DNA from: Falsiroseomonas sp046052145
GTDB taxonomy: Bacteria > Pseudomonadota > Alphaproteobacteria > Acetobacterales > Acetobacteraceae
Length of the DNA stretch: 64,000 nt
Assembly (NCBI GenBank): GCA_046052145.1
Contig: JBJOMW010000007.1
Location: 62,001-126,000, forward strand
Reading direction: 5' to 3'
Under the pieces are notes generated by a model, which was not told the origin of the DNA, made no database searches, and saw nothing but the letters and a program-made list of their open reading frames with translations. Shown here one piece after another: positions 7,906 to 16,798 of this stretch. Position 1 is the stretch's first letter, and each line of letters opens with the position of its first letter. The position numbers were made by a program, and so were the translations under genes.

Positions 7906-8445
7906 TTAGGCGGCGGGGAGATGCTCCTGCAGGCGGGGCATCAGCTCGACCAGGTTGCAGGGGCGATGACGGGCATCGAGCTGCCAGACCAGGATGTCGT
8001 CCCAGGCGTCCTTGCAGGCCCCGGTCGAGCCCGGCAGCGCGAACAGATAGGTGCCGCCCGCCACCCCGCCGATCGCGCGGGACTGGATCGTGGAGGTGCC
8101 GATCTTCTGGTAGCTGAGCATCCGGAACAGCTCGCCGAAGCCGGTGATCTCCTTCTCCAGCACGCGGGCGAAGGCTTCCGGCGTCACGTCGCGGCCGGTG
8201 ATGCCGGTGCCGCCCGTGGTGATCACGCAGTCCACATCCTTGTCGGCGATCCAGCGGCGCAGGGTAGCCTCGATCAGCGCCGGCTCATCCTTGCAGATCT
8301 CGCGCGCGGCCAGGCGATGGCCGGCCTTGGCGATGCGCTCGGCCAGCGTGTCGCCGCTGCGGTCCGATGCCAGGTCGCGCGTGTCGGAGACGGTCAGCAC
8401 CGCGATGTTCACGGGCAGGAAGGTACGGCTTTCGTCGATGGGCAT
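7906..8445 (-). CDS. moaB: Molybdenum cofactor biosynthesis protein MoaB
   Basis: A 179-residue MoaB/MogA-fold protein that adenylylates molybdopterin before molybdenum insertion; some MoaB homologues have other roles. It aligns closely with E. coli MoaB: AVLTVSDTRD near the start, the TTGGTGITGRD loop near residues 75-85, FGELFRMLSYQKIGTS, then LPGSTGACKDAW and LDARHRPCN at the end. The ATG at 8445 is chosen because it reproduces the family N-terminus (TFLPVNIAVLTVS) and has GGGAG about 8 nt upstream; 20 further upstream codons are open but non-conserved. It sits 73 bp downstream of the transglycosylase and 74 bp before ccrM. Confidence 0.92.
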   Translation of the reverse strand: MPIDESRTFLPVNIAVLTVSDTRDLASDRSGDTLAERIAKAGHRLAAREICKDEPALIEATLRRWIADKDVDCVITTGGTGITGRDVTPEAFARVLEKEITGFGELFRMLSYQKIGTSTIQSRAIGGVAGGTYLFALPGSTGACKDAWDDILVWQLDARHRPCNLVELMPRLQEHLPAA

Positions 8446-8518
8446 GTGCGGGGCTCCCTGCCCGGCAAGATAGGGCGCCGGCGCGCCCTGGCCAACGCGG
8501 CCCAAGCCAGGGGCGCCC

Positions 8519-10354
8519 TCAGCGCGCCGCGACCGCCTGCGGCAGCACCCAGGCCGTCACCTCGTCCGGCTCGGGGAAGCGCGGGAAGCGCCCGGCGGCC
8601 AGGGCATCGAGGCTCGGCGAGGGCAGGCCAAGCCGGTCGGCATAGATCCAGGAATAGGCCAGCACGCGCGGCACGAAGCTGCGGGTCTCCAGCACCGGGA
8701 TGCTCTCGATGAACAGGAAGGGGTCGTCGCGATGGCGGACCGCCGGCTGCCAGCGCGAGAGGTTGCCCGGCCCGTTATTGTAGGCCGCGAGCACGCGGAT
8801 CAGATCGCCATCCACCTGCTCATGCCGCGCCAGATACAGCAGGTAGCGCTGCCCGATCTCGAGCGAGAAGGCCGGGTCGTTGAGGCGCCGCATCCCCGCC
8901 CCGCGCAGCGACCGGTCGCCGGTCACATAGACCGCGGTGGCGGGCATGATCTGCATCAGGCCGCGGGCCCCAGCGCGCGAGACCGCCGCCGGGTTGAAGT
9001 TCGATTCCTGCAACGCCAGCCCGTAGAGCAGCGCCGGATCGGTGCGGAAGCCCTGCTGCGGCCGCAGTTCCGGCAGCGGGAAGCGTGCGAAGTCGCGCGG
9101 GCGGCCATCAACGGTCTGCTGCAGCGCCGCGAGCTGCGCGGCAAGGTCGGTCATCCCCGCCTGAGCGGCGACGACCAGCATCGCGCGCATCACATCCGGA
9201 TTGCCCTGCACCCGGGGCCAGAGCACGCGCAACTCCGCCTCGGCCCGGTCGAACTCGCCGATCTGCACCAGCCCGAGCGCGCGCCAGCCCCCGGCGGTCT
9301 CGGCCACCGCGGCGGCTTCGCTCTCACCGGCCAGCTCCCGCTCGAAGGCGATGCCCATGGGCATGCCCAGCGTGCGGCGGGCCACCATGCCGTAGAAGGT
9401 GCGCGGCTCTTGGGCGGCCTGGGTCATCCAGGACACATAGAGATGTGGCTGGCGCGCCCGCACCGCTGCGCGCGCGGCCCAGAAGGCGGCCCCGGCACGC
9501 GTCGCCGGGGAGGCAAGCTCGGCCCGGGCGGCGGCCTGGAAATGGGCGAAGGCCTGGTCGGGGAGGTCGAGACTCCAGGCCGAGAGCCCGGCGATGAAGG
9601 CCGGGAAGGCGGCTTCCGGCGCGGCGCGGGCGGCATCCGCGGCGATCCGCAGCGCGTCCTCGTCGCGGCCAGCCTGGAACAGGATCTGCGCCACTTCGCC
9701 GCGCAGCAGCGCGGCATAGCCGCGATCCGGCCGGGCGCGGGTGATGGTCGCCAGCGCGCCGGCCACATTGCCCTCGCGGGCGCGGTCGCGCACAGCGCGG
9801 TCGAGGGATGCGTTGCGCGTGACGCGGCGGGCGGGGGGCTCGCGCTCCTCCGGCACAACCTCGGCGTCCTCGGCGAGCGACTCCTGCAGGGGGGCGGGGG
9901 GCAGGACGCTGCCGCGCGGCGCCACGCGCACCAAGATGGCGTGGATCGCCATCGCATCCGGATGATCGCCATGCTCGGCAAGCCAGGCGACCAGCTCCTC
10001 GGCCGTCGCGGCATGGCCGCGCAGCCAGCGATCGGCCAGGACATGGCCGAGCAGGCGACGATCATCGAGCCGTTCGACCTCGCGCGACGCCGCCGGAATC
10101 TCGCCCCGCGCCTGCAGGTCGAAGATACGACGAAGCCGCGCCGCGTCGGACGGCGCTAGGGGTTGCGGGAACCCGGCGATCCCACCCTGCAAGGCAGGAC
10201 GGGGGACGCTCATGGCGGTCTGGTCGGCCCGTTGCCCGACCGCGGGAGCCTGAACCCCCAGGGTCATCGTCGCCCCGAAGGCCAGCATCATCGCCATACG
10301 GCGAAGTCTGCCGACCGGCTGGGGGCGCCGGGCCATGGGGCAGAACGCTCGCAT
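8519..10354 (-). CDS. Soluble-type lytic murein transglycosylase
   Basis: A 611-residue periplasmic enzyme that cleaves peptidoglycan glycan strands to 1,6-anhydroMurNAc ends. A signal sequence covers about residues 18-41 (MAMMLAFGATMTLG, ending VGQ). A long alpha-helical superhelix (about 60-420, TPR-like) follows, then the C-terminal SLT domain: catalytic Glu450 in ALQESNFNP, GLMQIMPAT near 470, and AYNNGPGN near 530. This is the Slt70-like layout (family 1A). The ATG at 10354 has a GGGGGG ribosome-binding site 7 nt upstream. It is followed by moaB. Confidence 0.92.
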   Translation of the reverse strand: MRAFCPMARRPQPVGRLRRMAMMLAFGATMTLGVQAPAVGQRADQTAMSVPRPALQGGIAGFPQPLAPSDAARLRRIFDLQARGEIPAASREVERLDDRRLLGHVLADRWLRGHAATAEELVAWLAEHGDHPDAMAIHAILVRVAPRGSVLPPAPLQESLAEDAEVVPEEREPPARRVTRNASLDRAVRDRAREGNVAGALATITRARPDRGYAALLRGEVAQILFQAGRDEDALRIAADAARAAPEAAFPAFIAGLSAWSLDLPDQAFAHFQAAARAELASPATRAGAAFWAARAAVRARQPHLYVSWMTQAAQEPRTFYGMVARRTLGMPMGIAFERELAGESEAAAVAETAGGWRALGLVQIGEFDRAEAELRVLWPRVQGNPDVMRAMLVVAAQAGMTDLAAQLAALQQTVDGRPRDFARFPLPELRPQQGFRTDPALLYGLALQESNFNPAAVSRAGARGLMQIMPATAVYVTGDRSLRGAGMRRLNDPAFSLEIGQRYLLYLARHEQVDGDLIRVLAAYNNGPGNLSRWQPAVRHRDDPFLFIESIPVLETRSFVPRVLAYSWIYADRLGLPSPSLDALAAGRFPRFPEPDEVTAWVLPQAVAAR

Positions 10355-10473
10355 GGCGCAACCCCCCTACAAGGCCTCCAAGCCCCCCGGCAACCCTGAG
10401 AAATGAGATATCTTCTGGGTTTTTGGACGCCTGCCTGGGAATCAGGTGTTTGCGGATCGTTCCTGCACGAATT

Positions 10474-11274
10474 TTATGCGGAGCCTGGCGTGGCTTGGCC
10501 GTCCAGCGTGCGCCGCAGCAGAACGAGATCCGCCCAGGCATCCCGCTTCGCCGCCGGGCTGCGCAGCAGATAGGCCGGGTGCAGCGTCGCCAGCGCCGGC
10601 AGAGCCGCCCCGTCTTCACCCTCCATCCGGTGCCAGCGACCACGCAGCCGCGTGATGCCCTCGCGCGAGCGTAGCAGCGTCTTGGCCGCCACCCCGCCCA
10701 GCAGCACCAGATGCCGCGGCCGGACCAGCGCGATGTGGCGCAGCACGAAGGGCAGGAAGAGGTTGATCTCCGCATCCGTCGGCGTGCGGTTCCCGGGCGG
10801 GCGCCAGGGCAGGATGTTCGTGACGTAGAAATCCTTCGACCGCTCAAGCCCGATCGAGGCGAACATCCGGTCGAGCAGCTGGCCCGAGACCCCGACGAAG
10901 GGTTTCGCCAGCCGGTCCTCATCCGCCCCCGGCGCCTCGCCGACCAGCATCAGGCCGGAGGCGGCGTTGCCATCGGCGAAGACCAGATTGGCGGCGGTGT
11001 CCTTGAGCGGGCTGTCGGTCGCGCGAATCGCCGCCTGCAGCGCCTCGAGGTCGGCGGCCTCGGCCGCAAGCCGGGCGGCGGCGGCGGGGATGGGAACCAG
11101 CGGCGCCGCGGGTGCGCGCAGGATGGCGGGCGCGGCCGGTGCGGCCACGGCCGGGGCCGGCACGCTGGCGGCCGCGGCGGCCGCGAAGCGGTCCACCGGT
11201 GCCTCCGCCAGCGCCTCGTCGGCGCCCCACTCGATCTGCAGCCTGAGGGCGGCGAGCGCCGCGTCCCTGTCCAT
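10474..11274 (-). CDS. Uracil-DNA glycosylase, family 4/5-like, without cysteines
   Basis: A 266-residue uracil-DNA glycosylase. An Ala/Pro-rich N-terminal linker covers about residues 1-75. The catalytic domain follows with motif GEAPGADED near 114, FVGVSGQLLDRM, the TNILPWRPPGNR segment, and the C-terminal HPAYLLRSP motif. These are family-4 (UdgA-type) signatures. The protein contains no cysteine at all, so the [4Fe-4S] cluster of classical family-4 enzymes cannot form. The ATG at 11274 begins the conserved WG-DEAL segment. The gene is divergent from the ETF-QO gene 87 bp away. The frame stays open upstream to 12933, but that part is antisense to ETF-QO. Confidence 0.88.
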   Translation of the reverse strand: MDRDAALAALRLQIEWGADEALAEAPVDRFAAAAAASVPAPAVAAPAAPAILRAPAAPLVPIPAAAARLAAEAADLEALQAAIRATDSPLKDTAANLVFADGNAASGLMLVGEAPGADEDRLAKPFVGVSGQLLDRMFASIGLERSKDFYVTNILPWRPPGNRTPTDAEINLFLPFVLRHIALVRPRHLVLLGGVAAKTLLRSREGITRLRGRWHRMEGEDGAALPALATLHPAYLLRSPAAKRDAWADLVLLRRTLDGQATPGSA

Positions 11275-11361
11275 CACCCCCGATATCGGCGCGCCGCGGG
11301 GTTCCACGCAATGGCCCCCGACGCTACATCCGCGAAGTTCCGGAGCGGCGGGGAGGCAGGC

Positions 11362-13026
11362 ATGTCGGACGAGCAGCGGGAAGCGGTCGCGCCGGAGGCG
11401 CGCGAATCCATGGAATTCGACGTGCTGGTGGTGGGCGGCGGCCCGGCCGGCCTTGCCTGCGCAATCCGCCTGAAGCAGCTCTCGCCGGACGCCTCGGTCT
11501 GCCTCGTGGAAAAGGGCAGCGAGATCGGCGCCCATATCCTCTCGGGCGCCGTTCTGGAGCCCCGTGCGCTGGATGAGCTGATCCCCGACTGGCGGGACGA
11601 CCCGCCGGCGCTCGCCACCCCGGTCACCGACGACCGATTCATGTTCCTCACTGGCACGCGCGCCTTCAAGCTGCCGACGCCGCCGCAGATGCACAATGAG
11701 GGCAACTACATCGTCAGCCTCGGCAATGTGTGCCGCTGGCTCGGCGCCAAGGCCGAGGCGCTCGGGGTCGAGATCTATCCGGGCTTCGCGGCGTCCGAGA
11801 CCATCATCGAGGATGGGCAGGTGAAGGGCGTCGTCGCCGGCGTCATGGGCATCCAGCGCGACGGCACCAAGGGCCCGGACTACCAGCCGGGGATGGAGCT
11901 GCGCGCCGCCTACACCGTCTTCGCCGAGGGCTGCCGCGGCTCGCTGACCAAGCGCCTGTTCGAGACCTTCGACCTCCGCCGCGACGCCGCCCCCCAGACC
12001 TATGCGCTGGGGATGAAGGAGCTGTGGGAGATCCCGAAGGAGAAGCACACGCCGGGCTTGGTGTGGCACTCCACCGGCTGGCCGCTGCCGACCGACACCT
12101 ATGGCGGGTCGTGGCTGTACATGTTCGGGGAGAATTTGGTCTCCATCGGCTTCGTCGTCGGGCTGGACTACCCGAACCCGTGGCTTTCGCCCTTCGAGGA
12201 GTTCCAGCGCTTCAAGACCCACCCCGCCGTGCGCGGCTTCCTGGAAGGCGGCAAGCGCGTCTCCTATGGCGCGCGGGCGCTGAACGAAGGCGGGCTCCAG
12301 GCCATGCCGAAGCTGGTCTTCCCCGGCGGGATGCTGGTCGGCGATGCGGCGAGCTTCCTGAACGTGCCGAAGATCAAGGGCACGCACACCTCGATGAAGT
12401 CGGGCATGGCAGCGGCCGAGGCCATCGCGCCGGCGCTGGCCGCCGACCGCGCACCGGTGCTCGACGCCTATGAACAGGGCATCCGCGCGAGCTGGGCGTG
12501 GCAGGAGCTGGAGAGCGTGCGCAACATCCGCCCGGGCTTCGCGAAGTACGGCTTCTGGGGCGGCATGGTGAACGCCGCGCTGGATACCTACCTCTTCCGC
12601 GGCAAGGCGCCCTGGACGCTCGGCCATCATCCCGACCACGAGACGCTGAAGGACGCGGCCAGCGCGCCGAAGATCGCCTATCCGAAGCCGGATGGGGCGC
12701 TGAGCTTCGACCGGCTGTCCTCGGTTTATCTTGCGAACACCAACCATGCCGAGGACCAGCCTTCGCATCTGGTGCTGAAGGATCCGGGCCGCTGGCAGGG
12801 GGTGAACTGGGCGCGCTTCGCCTCCCCCGAGAGCCGCTACTGCCCGGCCGGCGTGTATGAGGCGGTGGGCGCGGCGGCAGGGAATGGCGAGGGCGAGATG
12901 AAGCTCGTCATCAACGCGCAGAACTGCGTCCACTGCAAAACCTGCGACATCAAGGACCCGACGCAGAACATCGACTGGCGCACGCCAGAAGGTGGTGGCG
13001 GGCCGAACTACATCGGCGGGATGTAG
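11362..13026 (+). CDS. Electron transfer flavoprotein-ubiquinone oxidoreductase
   Basis: Passes electrons from reduced ETF (fatty-acid and amino-acid oxidation) to ubiquinone at the inner membrane. A 554-residue protein of normal length. The N-terminal FAD-binding motif is VVGGGPAGLACA; the ubiquinone and FAD domains fill the middle (GDAASFLNVPKIKGTH is typical). The C-terminal 4Fe-4S domain has C494 (YCPAGVYE) and C522, C525, C528 (NCVHCKTCDI). The start at 11362 has GGGAGG 5-6 nt upstream; the open frame before it lies inside the divergent glycosylase. A strong hairpin follows the stop codon. Confidence 0.96.
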   Translation: MSDEQREAVAPEARESMEFDVLVVGGGPAGLACAIRLKQLSPDASVCLVEKGSEIGAHILSGAVLEPRALDELIPDWRDDPPALATPVTDDRFMFLTGTRAFKLPTPPQMHNEGNYIVSLGNVCRWLGAKAEALGVEIYPGFAASETIIEDGQVKGVVAGVMGIQRDGTKGPDYQPGMELRAAYTVFAEGCRGSLTKRLFETFDLRRDAAPQTYALGMKELWEIPKEKHTPGLVWHSTGWPLPTDTYGGSWLYMFGENLVSIGFVVGLDYPNPWLSPFEEFQRFKTHPAVRGFLEGGKRVSYGARALNEGGLQAMPKLVFPGGMLVGDAASFLNVPKIKGTHTSMKSGMAAAEAIAPALAADRAPVLDAYEQGIRASWAWQELESVRNIRPGFAKYGFWGGMVNAALDTYLFRGKAPWTLGHHPDHETLKDAASAPKIAYPKPDGALSFDRLSSVYLANTNHAEDQPSHLVLKDPGRWQGVNWARFASPESRYCPAGVYEAVGAAAGNGEGEMKLVINAQNCVHCKTCDIKDPTQNIDWRTPEGGGGPNYIGGM

Positions 13027-13028
13027 GA

Positions 13029-13085
13029 ACTCCCCGCGACGCCGCCGCGCGTGGCGCCCGGGAGGGTGCCGGGTCGCGGGGGAGT
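13029..13085 (+). terminator. Long hairpin after the ETF-QO gene
   Basis: ACTCCCCGCGAC at 13029-13040 pairs with GTCGCGGGGGAGT at 13073-13085 (one bulged base). Inside sits a second 7-bp stem, GGCGCCC (13053-13059) with GGGTGCC (13064-13070), closed by a GGGA tetraloop. The structure starts 2 nt after the stop codon. There is no T-run, so it may protect the mRNA end or stop transcription by a Rho-assisted route. Confidence 0.45.
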
Positions 13086-13187
13086 GCGTTGTTCCACCAG
13101 GGTCGGGGCGATCCGGTCACCCTCGCGACCGACCTGACCGTTGAAGCGCCTCGCGGGTTTCGGACAAATTGCCCGGCCCGGCACCGG

Positions 13188-14297
13188 CTACAGCAGCGCC
13201 AATTGGCGCGGCGCGGTCTCTGGCGGGGTGAACTGGCTGCAGTCCAGCGCGCCGCCCATCCCGCCGCGGCCATCCAGGCCGAAGCGGCGCAGCGCCACGC
13301 GGAAACGCTGGGCCAGCAGCTCCGCATAAGGGCCCGTGCCGGTCTGACGCTGGCCGAAGCGGCTATTGTAGAGCTGCCCACCGCGGGTCTCCCGCACCAA
13401 GGCCAGCACGCGGGCCGCCCGGTCCGGGTGGTGGCGGGCTAGCCAGGCTTCGAACATCCCGCCGATCTCATGCGGCAGGCGCAGCAGCACATAGCCTGCC
13501 CGCTGCGCGCCCGCGCGCGCCGACATCTCCAGGATGCGCTCGAGCTCGGCATCGTTCAGCCCGGGGATCATCGGCGCGGCCAGCACGCCGACCGGCACGC
13601 CGGCCTTGGCGAGCGCGGCAATCGCCTCCAGCCGCTTCAGCGGGTTGGCCGCGCGGGGTTCCATCGCCCGGGCCAGCGTGAGGTCGAGCGTCGTCACCGA
13701 CAGGCACACATGCACGAGGTTCCGCGCCGCCATACGCTGCAGGATATCGAGATCGCGCAGCACCCCGGCCGACTTCGTCACGATCGTCACCGGATGGCCG
13801 AAGCGCTCCAGCACCTCCAGCACGCGGCGCGTGATGCCGAGCGTGCGCTCGATCGGCTGGTAGGGGTCGGTGTTGGCACCGAGCGCCACCGGCTTCGCCT
13901 GGTAGCCGGGCTTCGACAGCTCCTTCTCCAGCAGCTCCGGCAGCTCGGGCTTGAACATCAGCCGCGTCTCGAAATCGAGGCCGGGCGACATGCCGACATA
14001 GGCATGGGCGGGGCGGGCATAGCAGTAGACGCAGCCATGCTCGCAGCCGCGATACGGGTTGAGCGATCGGTCGAAGCCGATATCCGGGCTGTCGTTCCAG
14101 GAGAGCGCGCTTTTCGCCTTTTCCCGGATCAGCTCGGTCGGCAGGGGCGGCAGTTCGGCGAATTCGGCCGCCAGCGTGCCCCAGCCATCATCCCAGGCCT
14201 CCGTCCGCGTGCTTTCGAAGCGGATCGGCGGGTTGGTCACCGCGCCCCGGCCCTTGCGGGCCAGGGAGGGCATGGCAGAGGCTCCTCCGTCCGGCAT
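13188..14297 (-). CDS. PA0069-family radical SAM protein (SplB-like)
   Basis: A 369-residue radical SAM enzyme. The cluster motif is C85-x3-C89-x2-C92 (RGCEHGCVYCYARP), preceded by SLNPYRGC, which is characteristic of the spore-photoproduct-lyase-like COG1533 group named PA0069. Family members in non-spore-formers have no settled function. The C-terminal third is rich in charged residues and ends ...APRQLALL. The gene is convergent with ETF-QO and divergent from the glycosyltransferase pair. A shorter start at 14273 (MPSLARK) is possible. Confidence 0.88.
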   Translation of the reverse strand: MPDGGASAMPSLARKGRGAVTNPPIRFESTRTEAWDDGWGTLAAEFAELPPLPTELIREKAKSALSWNDSPDIGFDRSLNPYRGCEHGCVYCYARPAHAYVGMSPGLDFETRLMFKPELPELLEKELSKPGYQAKPVALGANTDPYQPIERTLGITRRVLEVLERFGHPVTIVTKSAGVLRDLDILQRMAARNLVHVCLSVTTLDLTLARAMEPRAANPLKRLEAIAALAKAGVPVGVLAAPMIPGLNDAELERILEMSARAGAQRAGYVLLRLPHEIGGMFEAWLARHHPDRAARVLALVRETRGGQLYNSRFGQRQTGTGPYAELLAQRFRVALRRFGLDGRGGMGGALDCSQFTPPETAPRQLALL

Positions 14298-14371
14298 GAT
14301 CGCTCCCCTGGCTGGGCCCCGGTTGGGGCGTGACAGAAAGTTTCGCTTTTTGTTCCTGTGGGAAAGTGCGG

Positions 14372-15106
14372 ATGGCAGGGGCTGACGTCAAGAACAAAAT
14401 GCGAATAGACGCTATCCCGGACGCTGGCGTGATCCCGGGCCTTTCGGTCGTCATCCCCACCCTGAACGCCGCCCCCGCCCTGCCCGCCACGCTGGCCTGC
14501 CTGGGCGGGGCGGCGGCAGAGGTTGTGGTGGCCGATGGCGGCAGTGCGGATGGCACGCCGGGGCTCGCCCGCGGCATGGGCGCCGCGGTGATCGAAGCGC
14601 CGCGCGGGCGGGGGGCGCAGATCGCCGCCGGGATTGCCGCCGCCCGAGGGCCCTGGCTGCTGCTGCTGCATGCCGACACGCGCCTCGCGCCCGGCTGGGC
14701 AGCGGCGGTCCGCGCGGCGATGGCCGAGCCCGGCCGCGCCTTCCATTTCCGCTTCGCGCTCGACGACGCCGCCCCCGCCGCACGCCGACTGGAACGGGCC
14801 GTCGCCTGGCGCTGCCGCATGCTGGCGCTTCCCTATGGCGACCAGGGGCTGCTGATCCACCGCGACCTGCTGGCGGCGGTGGGCGGGATGCGGCCGCTGC
14901 CGCTGATGGAGGATGTGGATTTGGTCCGGCGCCTCGGCCGCGCGCGGCTTGGCGCGCTGGATGTCGTGGCGCTGACCAGCGCGGAACGCTGGCGCCGGGA
15001 TGGCTGGCTGCGGCGCTCGGCGCGGAACTTGGTCTGCCTCTCGCTCTGGTTTCTCGGCGTGCCGGCGCGGATCATCGCGCGGGTCTATGCGGGACGGCGC
15101 GGATGA
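14372..15106 (+). CDS. TIGR04283-type family 2 glycosyltransferase
   Basis: A GT-A glycosyltransferase of about 245 residues: LSVVIPTLNAA at the start of the fold, VVVADGGSADGT (nucleotide-sugar loop), LLLHADTRL (DxD-like) and LMEDVDLVRRL near residue 200. The family occurs beside TIGR04282 proteins, as here, where the next gene overlaps by 4 nt. The acceptor and sugar are unknown. The ATG at 14372 has GGGAAA upstream; an in-frame ATG at 14399 (MRIDAIP) is also credible and an upstream codon at 14330 is unlikely. The start region (14340-14410) is more AT-rich than its surroundings and probably holds the promoter. Confidence 0.85.
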   Translation: MAGADVKNKMRIDAIPDAGVIPGLSVVIPTLNAAPALPATLACLGGAAAEVVVADGGSADGTPGLARGMGAAVIEAPRGRGAQIAAGIAAARGPWLLLLHADTRLAPGWAAAVRAAMAEPGRAFHFRFALDDAAPAARRLERAVAWRCRMLALPYGDQGLLIHRDLLAAVGGMRPLPLMEDVDLVRRLGRARLGALDVVALTSAERWRRDGWLRRSARNLVCLSLWFLGVPARIIARVYAGRRG

Positions 15107-15678
15107 AAGGGGACACCGTCATCGTCTTCGCGCGCGCGCCGCGGCTCGGCGCGGTGAAGCGGCGGCTGGCGCGCGGCATCGGCGCGATGGCGGCGCTGCG
15201 CTTCTACCGCGCGCAGCTGGCCGCGACGCTGCAGGCAGCGCGTGACCCGCGCTGGCAGCTGGTGCTGGCGGCGACGCCCGACCGCGCGCGCACGCGCTGG
15301 CCGGCGCAGGTGCCGCGCCGGCCGCAGGGCCAGGGCGACCTCGGCGCGCGGATGCTGCGCGCCTTGTCGCCCCACCGCCGCGCCGTGCTGGTCGGGTCCG
15401 ACATACCGGGGCTTTCGCGCGCCGACCTCGCCGCGGCTTTTCGGGCGCTCGGGCGGGCGGATGCGGTGTTCGGCCCGGCGGAGGATGGCGGCTATTGGCT
15501 GGTCGGCTTCGGCCCGCGCCGGCCGGCGCAGCCCTTCGCCGATGTGCGCTGGTCCACACGCCACGCGCTGGCCGACACGCTGGCGAATTTCGCGGGCCGC
15601 CGCGTCGCGCTGCTGCGCAGCTTGCGCGACGTGGACACCGCCGCCGATCTCGCCGCGATCCGCCGCGCGCGCCGTTAA
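15103..15678 (+). CDS. TIGR04282-type glycosyltransferase-fold protein
   Basis: A 191-residue protein of the TIGR04282 (DUF2064) family, a truncated GT-A/nucleotidyltransferase fold. Visible family marks are VIVFARAPRLGAVKRRLA at the start, VLVGSDIPGLSRADL near 100 and GPAEDGGYWLVGF near 128. It overlaps the upstream glycosyltransferase by 4 nt (ATGA), so the two are co-translated and probably work together on one glycosylation step. The real substrate is unknown. Confidence 0.87.
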   Translation: MKGDTVIVFARAPRLGAVKRRLARGIGAMAALRFYRAQLAATLQAARDPRWQLVLAATPDRARTRWPAQVPRRPQGQGDLGARMLRALSPHRRAVLVGSDIPGLSRADLAAAFRALGRADAVFGPAEDGGYWLVGFGPRRPAQPFADVRWSTRHALADTLANFAGRRVALLRSLRDVDTAADLAAIRRARR

Positions 15679-15735
15679 CCCCCGCGCAAGCCCCGCGCAG
15701 GCAGGCTGGGCGCGGAGGACGCCCCAAGGGACACC

Positions 15736-16101
15736 ATGATCGAGACCGACCCCGCGCGCGAACATCGCCTGGCGATCGCGAAGCACCTGGCGGAGCTGCA
15801 CAAGCTGCACCTCGCGCTGGCGGCCGACAGCCGACGCCTGAAGCTGCTGGCGCATGACGGACGGGGGCTGGCGGAGATCGAGATCGCCGCCGAGATGCTC
15901 GAGCAATACATGGCCGCGACCGGCGCGTTCCTCGAGAATATGCGCGGCCGCTTCGAGGCCCGCCTGCCGCTGCTCCGCCGCGGCGAGCCGCAGCGGGCGG
16001 AGCTTGCCCCGGGCCACGAGGCCGTGGGGCATGGGGCCTTCTGGTACGCCTTCTCCCGCCTCTGCGTCGCGCTCAAGCAGGCCGAGCGCCGCACGGCCTG
16101 A
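15736..16101 (+). CDS. Hypothetical protein, helical, 121 residues
   Basis: Not recognised. The 121 residues look all-helical with alternating charges (HRLAIAKHLAELHKLHLAL, then EIAAEMLEQYMAATGAFLENM), and end in a Gly/His-rich turn (GHEAVGHGAFWYAF). No signal peptide or membrane segment. It lies 57 bp after the glycosyltransferase pair and 73 bp before rnhB, all on the plus strand. Codon use resembles that of the neighbours, which supports a real gene. Confidence 0.65.
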   Translation: MIETDPAREHRLAIAKHLAELHKLHLALAADSRRLKLLAHDGRGLAEIEIAAEMLEQYMAATGAFLENMRGRFEARLPLLRRGEPQRAELAPGHEAVGHGAFWYAFSRLCVALKQAERRTA

Positions 16102-16174
16102 TACGCATGCCCGCCCTGCGGGCCGGATAGGCCCGGCGCGACAGGGCGCCCGTGATCTGCTCTATGGCCGGGCC

Positions 16175-16792
16175 ATGCCGGATTTCAGCCTGGAGTCGGA
16201 GAATGGCGGCCGCGTCGCGGGGCTCGACGAGGCCGGACGCGGGCCGCTCGCGGGGCCGGTGACGGCCGCGGCGGTCGTCTTCCTCGTACCGCCGCCGGCC
16301 GCACTCGCCCGGCTGCTGGATGATTCCAAGAAGCTCACCGCGGCGCGGCGAGATGCCGCCTTCGCCGCGCTGCTCGACGCCGCGCGGGCAGGGCTGCTGG
16401 AGCACGGCATCGCGGCGGCTTCGGCCGCCGAGATCGGGCGGCTCAACATCCTGCGCGCCAGCCAATTGGCGATGCAGCGCGCGATGGCGCGGCTGCCCTA
16501 TGTGCCCGACCTTGCATTGGTGGACGGCAACCAGCCGCCGCGCCTGCCCTGCGCGGTGCGCGCGGTGGTGGGCGGCGATGCGGCGAGCTTCTCCATCGCC
16601 GCGGCCTCGATCCTGGCGAAGGTGATCCGTGACCGCGCGATGGCGCGGCTCGATCTGCGCTGGCCGGGCTATGGCTTCGCCGCACATCAGGGCTACCCGA
16701 CGGCGGCGCATCGCGCGGCGCTGGCCCGGCTCGGCCCGACGCCGCATCACCGCCGCGGCTTCGGGCCGGTGGACCAGGCAACGCTGCTGTAG
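16175..16792 (+). CDS. rnhB: Ribonuclease HII
   Basis: Removes ribonucleotides and RNA primers from DNA-RNA duplexes. A 205-residue protein. The active site is AGLDEAGRGPLAGPV with Asp18 and Glu19, followed by LDDSKKL, LVDGNQPP (third acidic residue) and IAAASILAKVIRD, all diagnostic for RNase HII. The ATG at 16175 starts 10 residues before the conserved core. The frame is open upstream to 15854 but overlaps the preceding gene in another frame, so that extension is rejected. Its stop is 6 bp from the stop of the convergent UbiH-like gene. Confidence 0.95.
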   Translation: MPDFSLESENGGRVAGLDEAGRGPLAGPVTAAAVVFLVPPPAALARLLDDSKKLTAARRDAAFAALLDAARAGLLEHGIAAASAAEIGRLNILRASQLAMQRAMARLPYVPDLALVDGNQPPRLPCAVRAVVGGDAASFSIAAASILAKVIRDRAMARLDLRWPGYGFAAHQGYPTAAHRAALARLGPTPHHRRGFGPVDQATLL

Positions 16793-16798
16793 CTTCCC

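Noticed and set aside
11275..12933. Upstream extension of the uracil-DNA glycosylase
   Set aside because: The 553 extra codons are antisense to the ETF-QO gene; the conserved N-terminus begins at 11274.
14392..14406. GAAC-N7-GAAT, one base off the alphaproteobacterial LexA box
   Set aside because: One-mismatch matches to an eight-base pattern are expected dozens of times by chance in 64 kb, and neither neighbour is a typical SOS gene.
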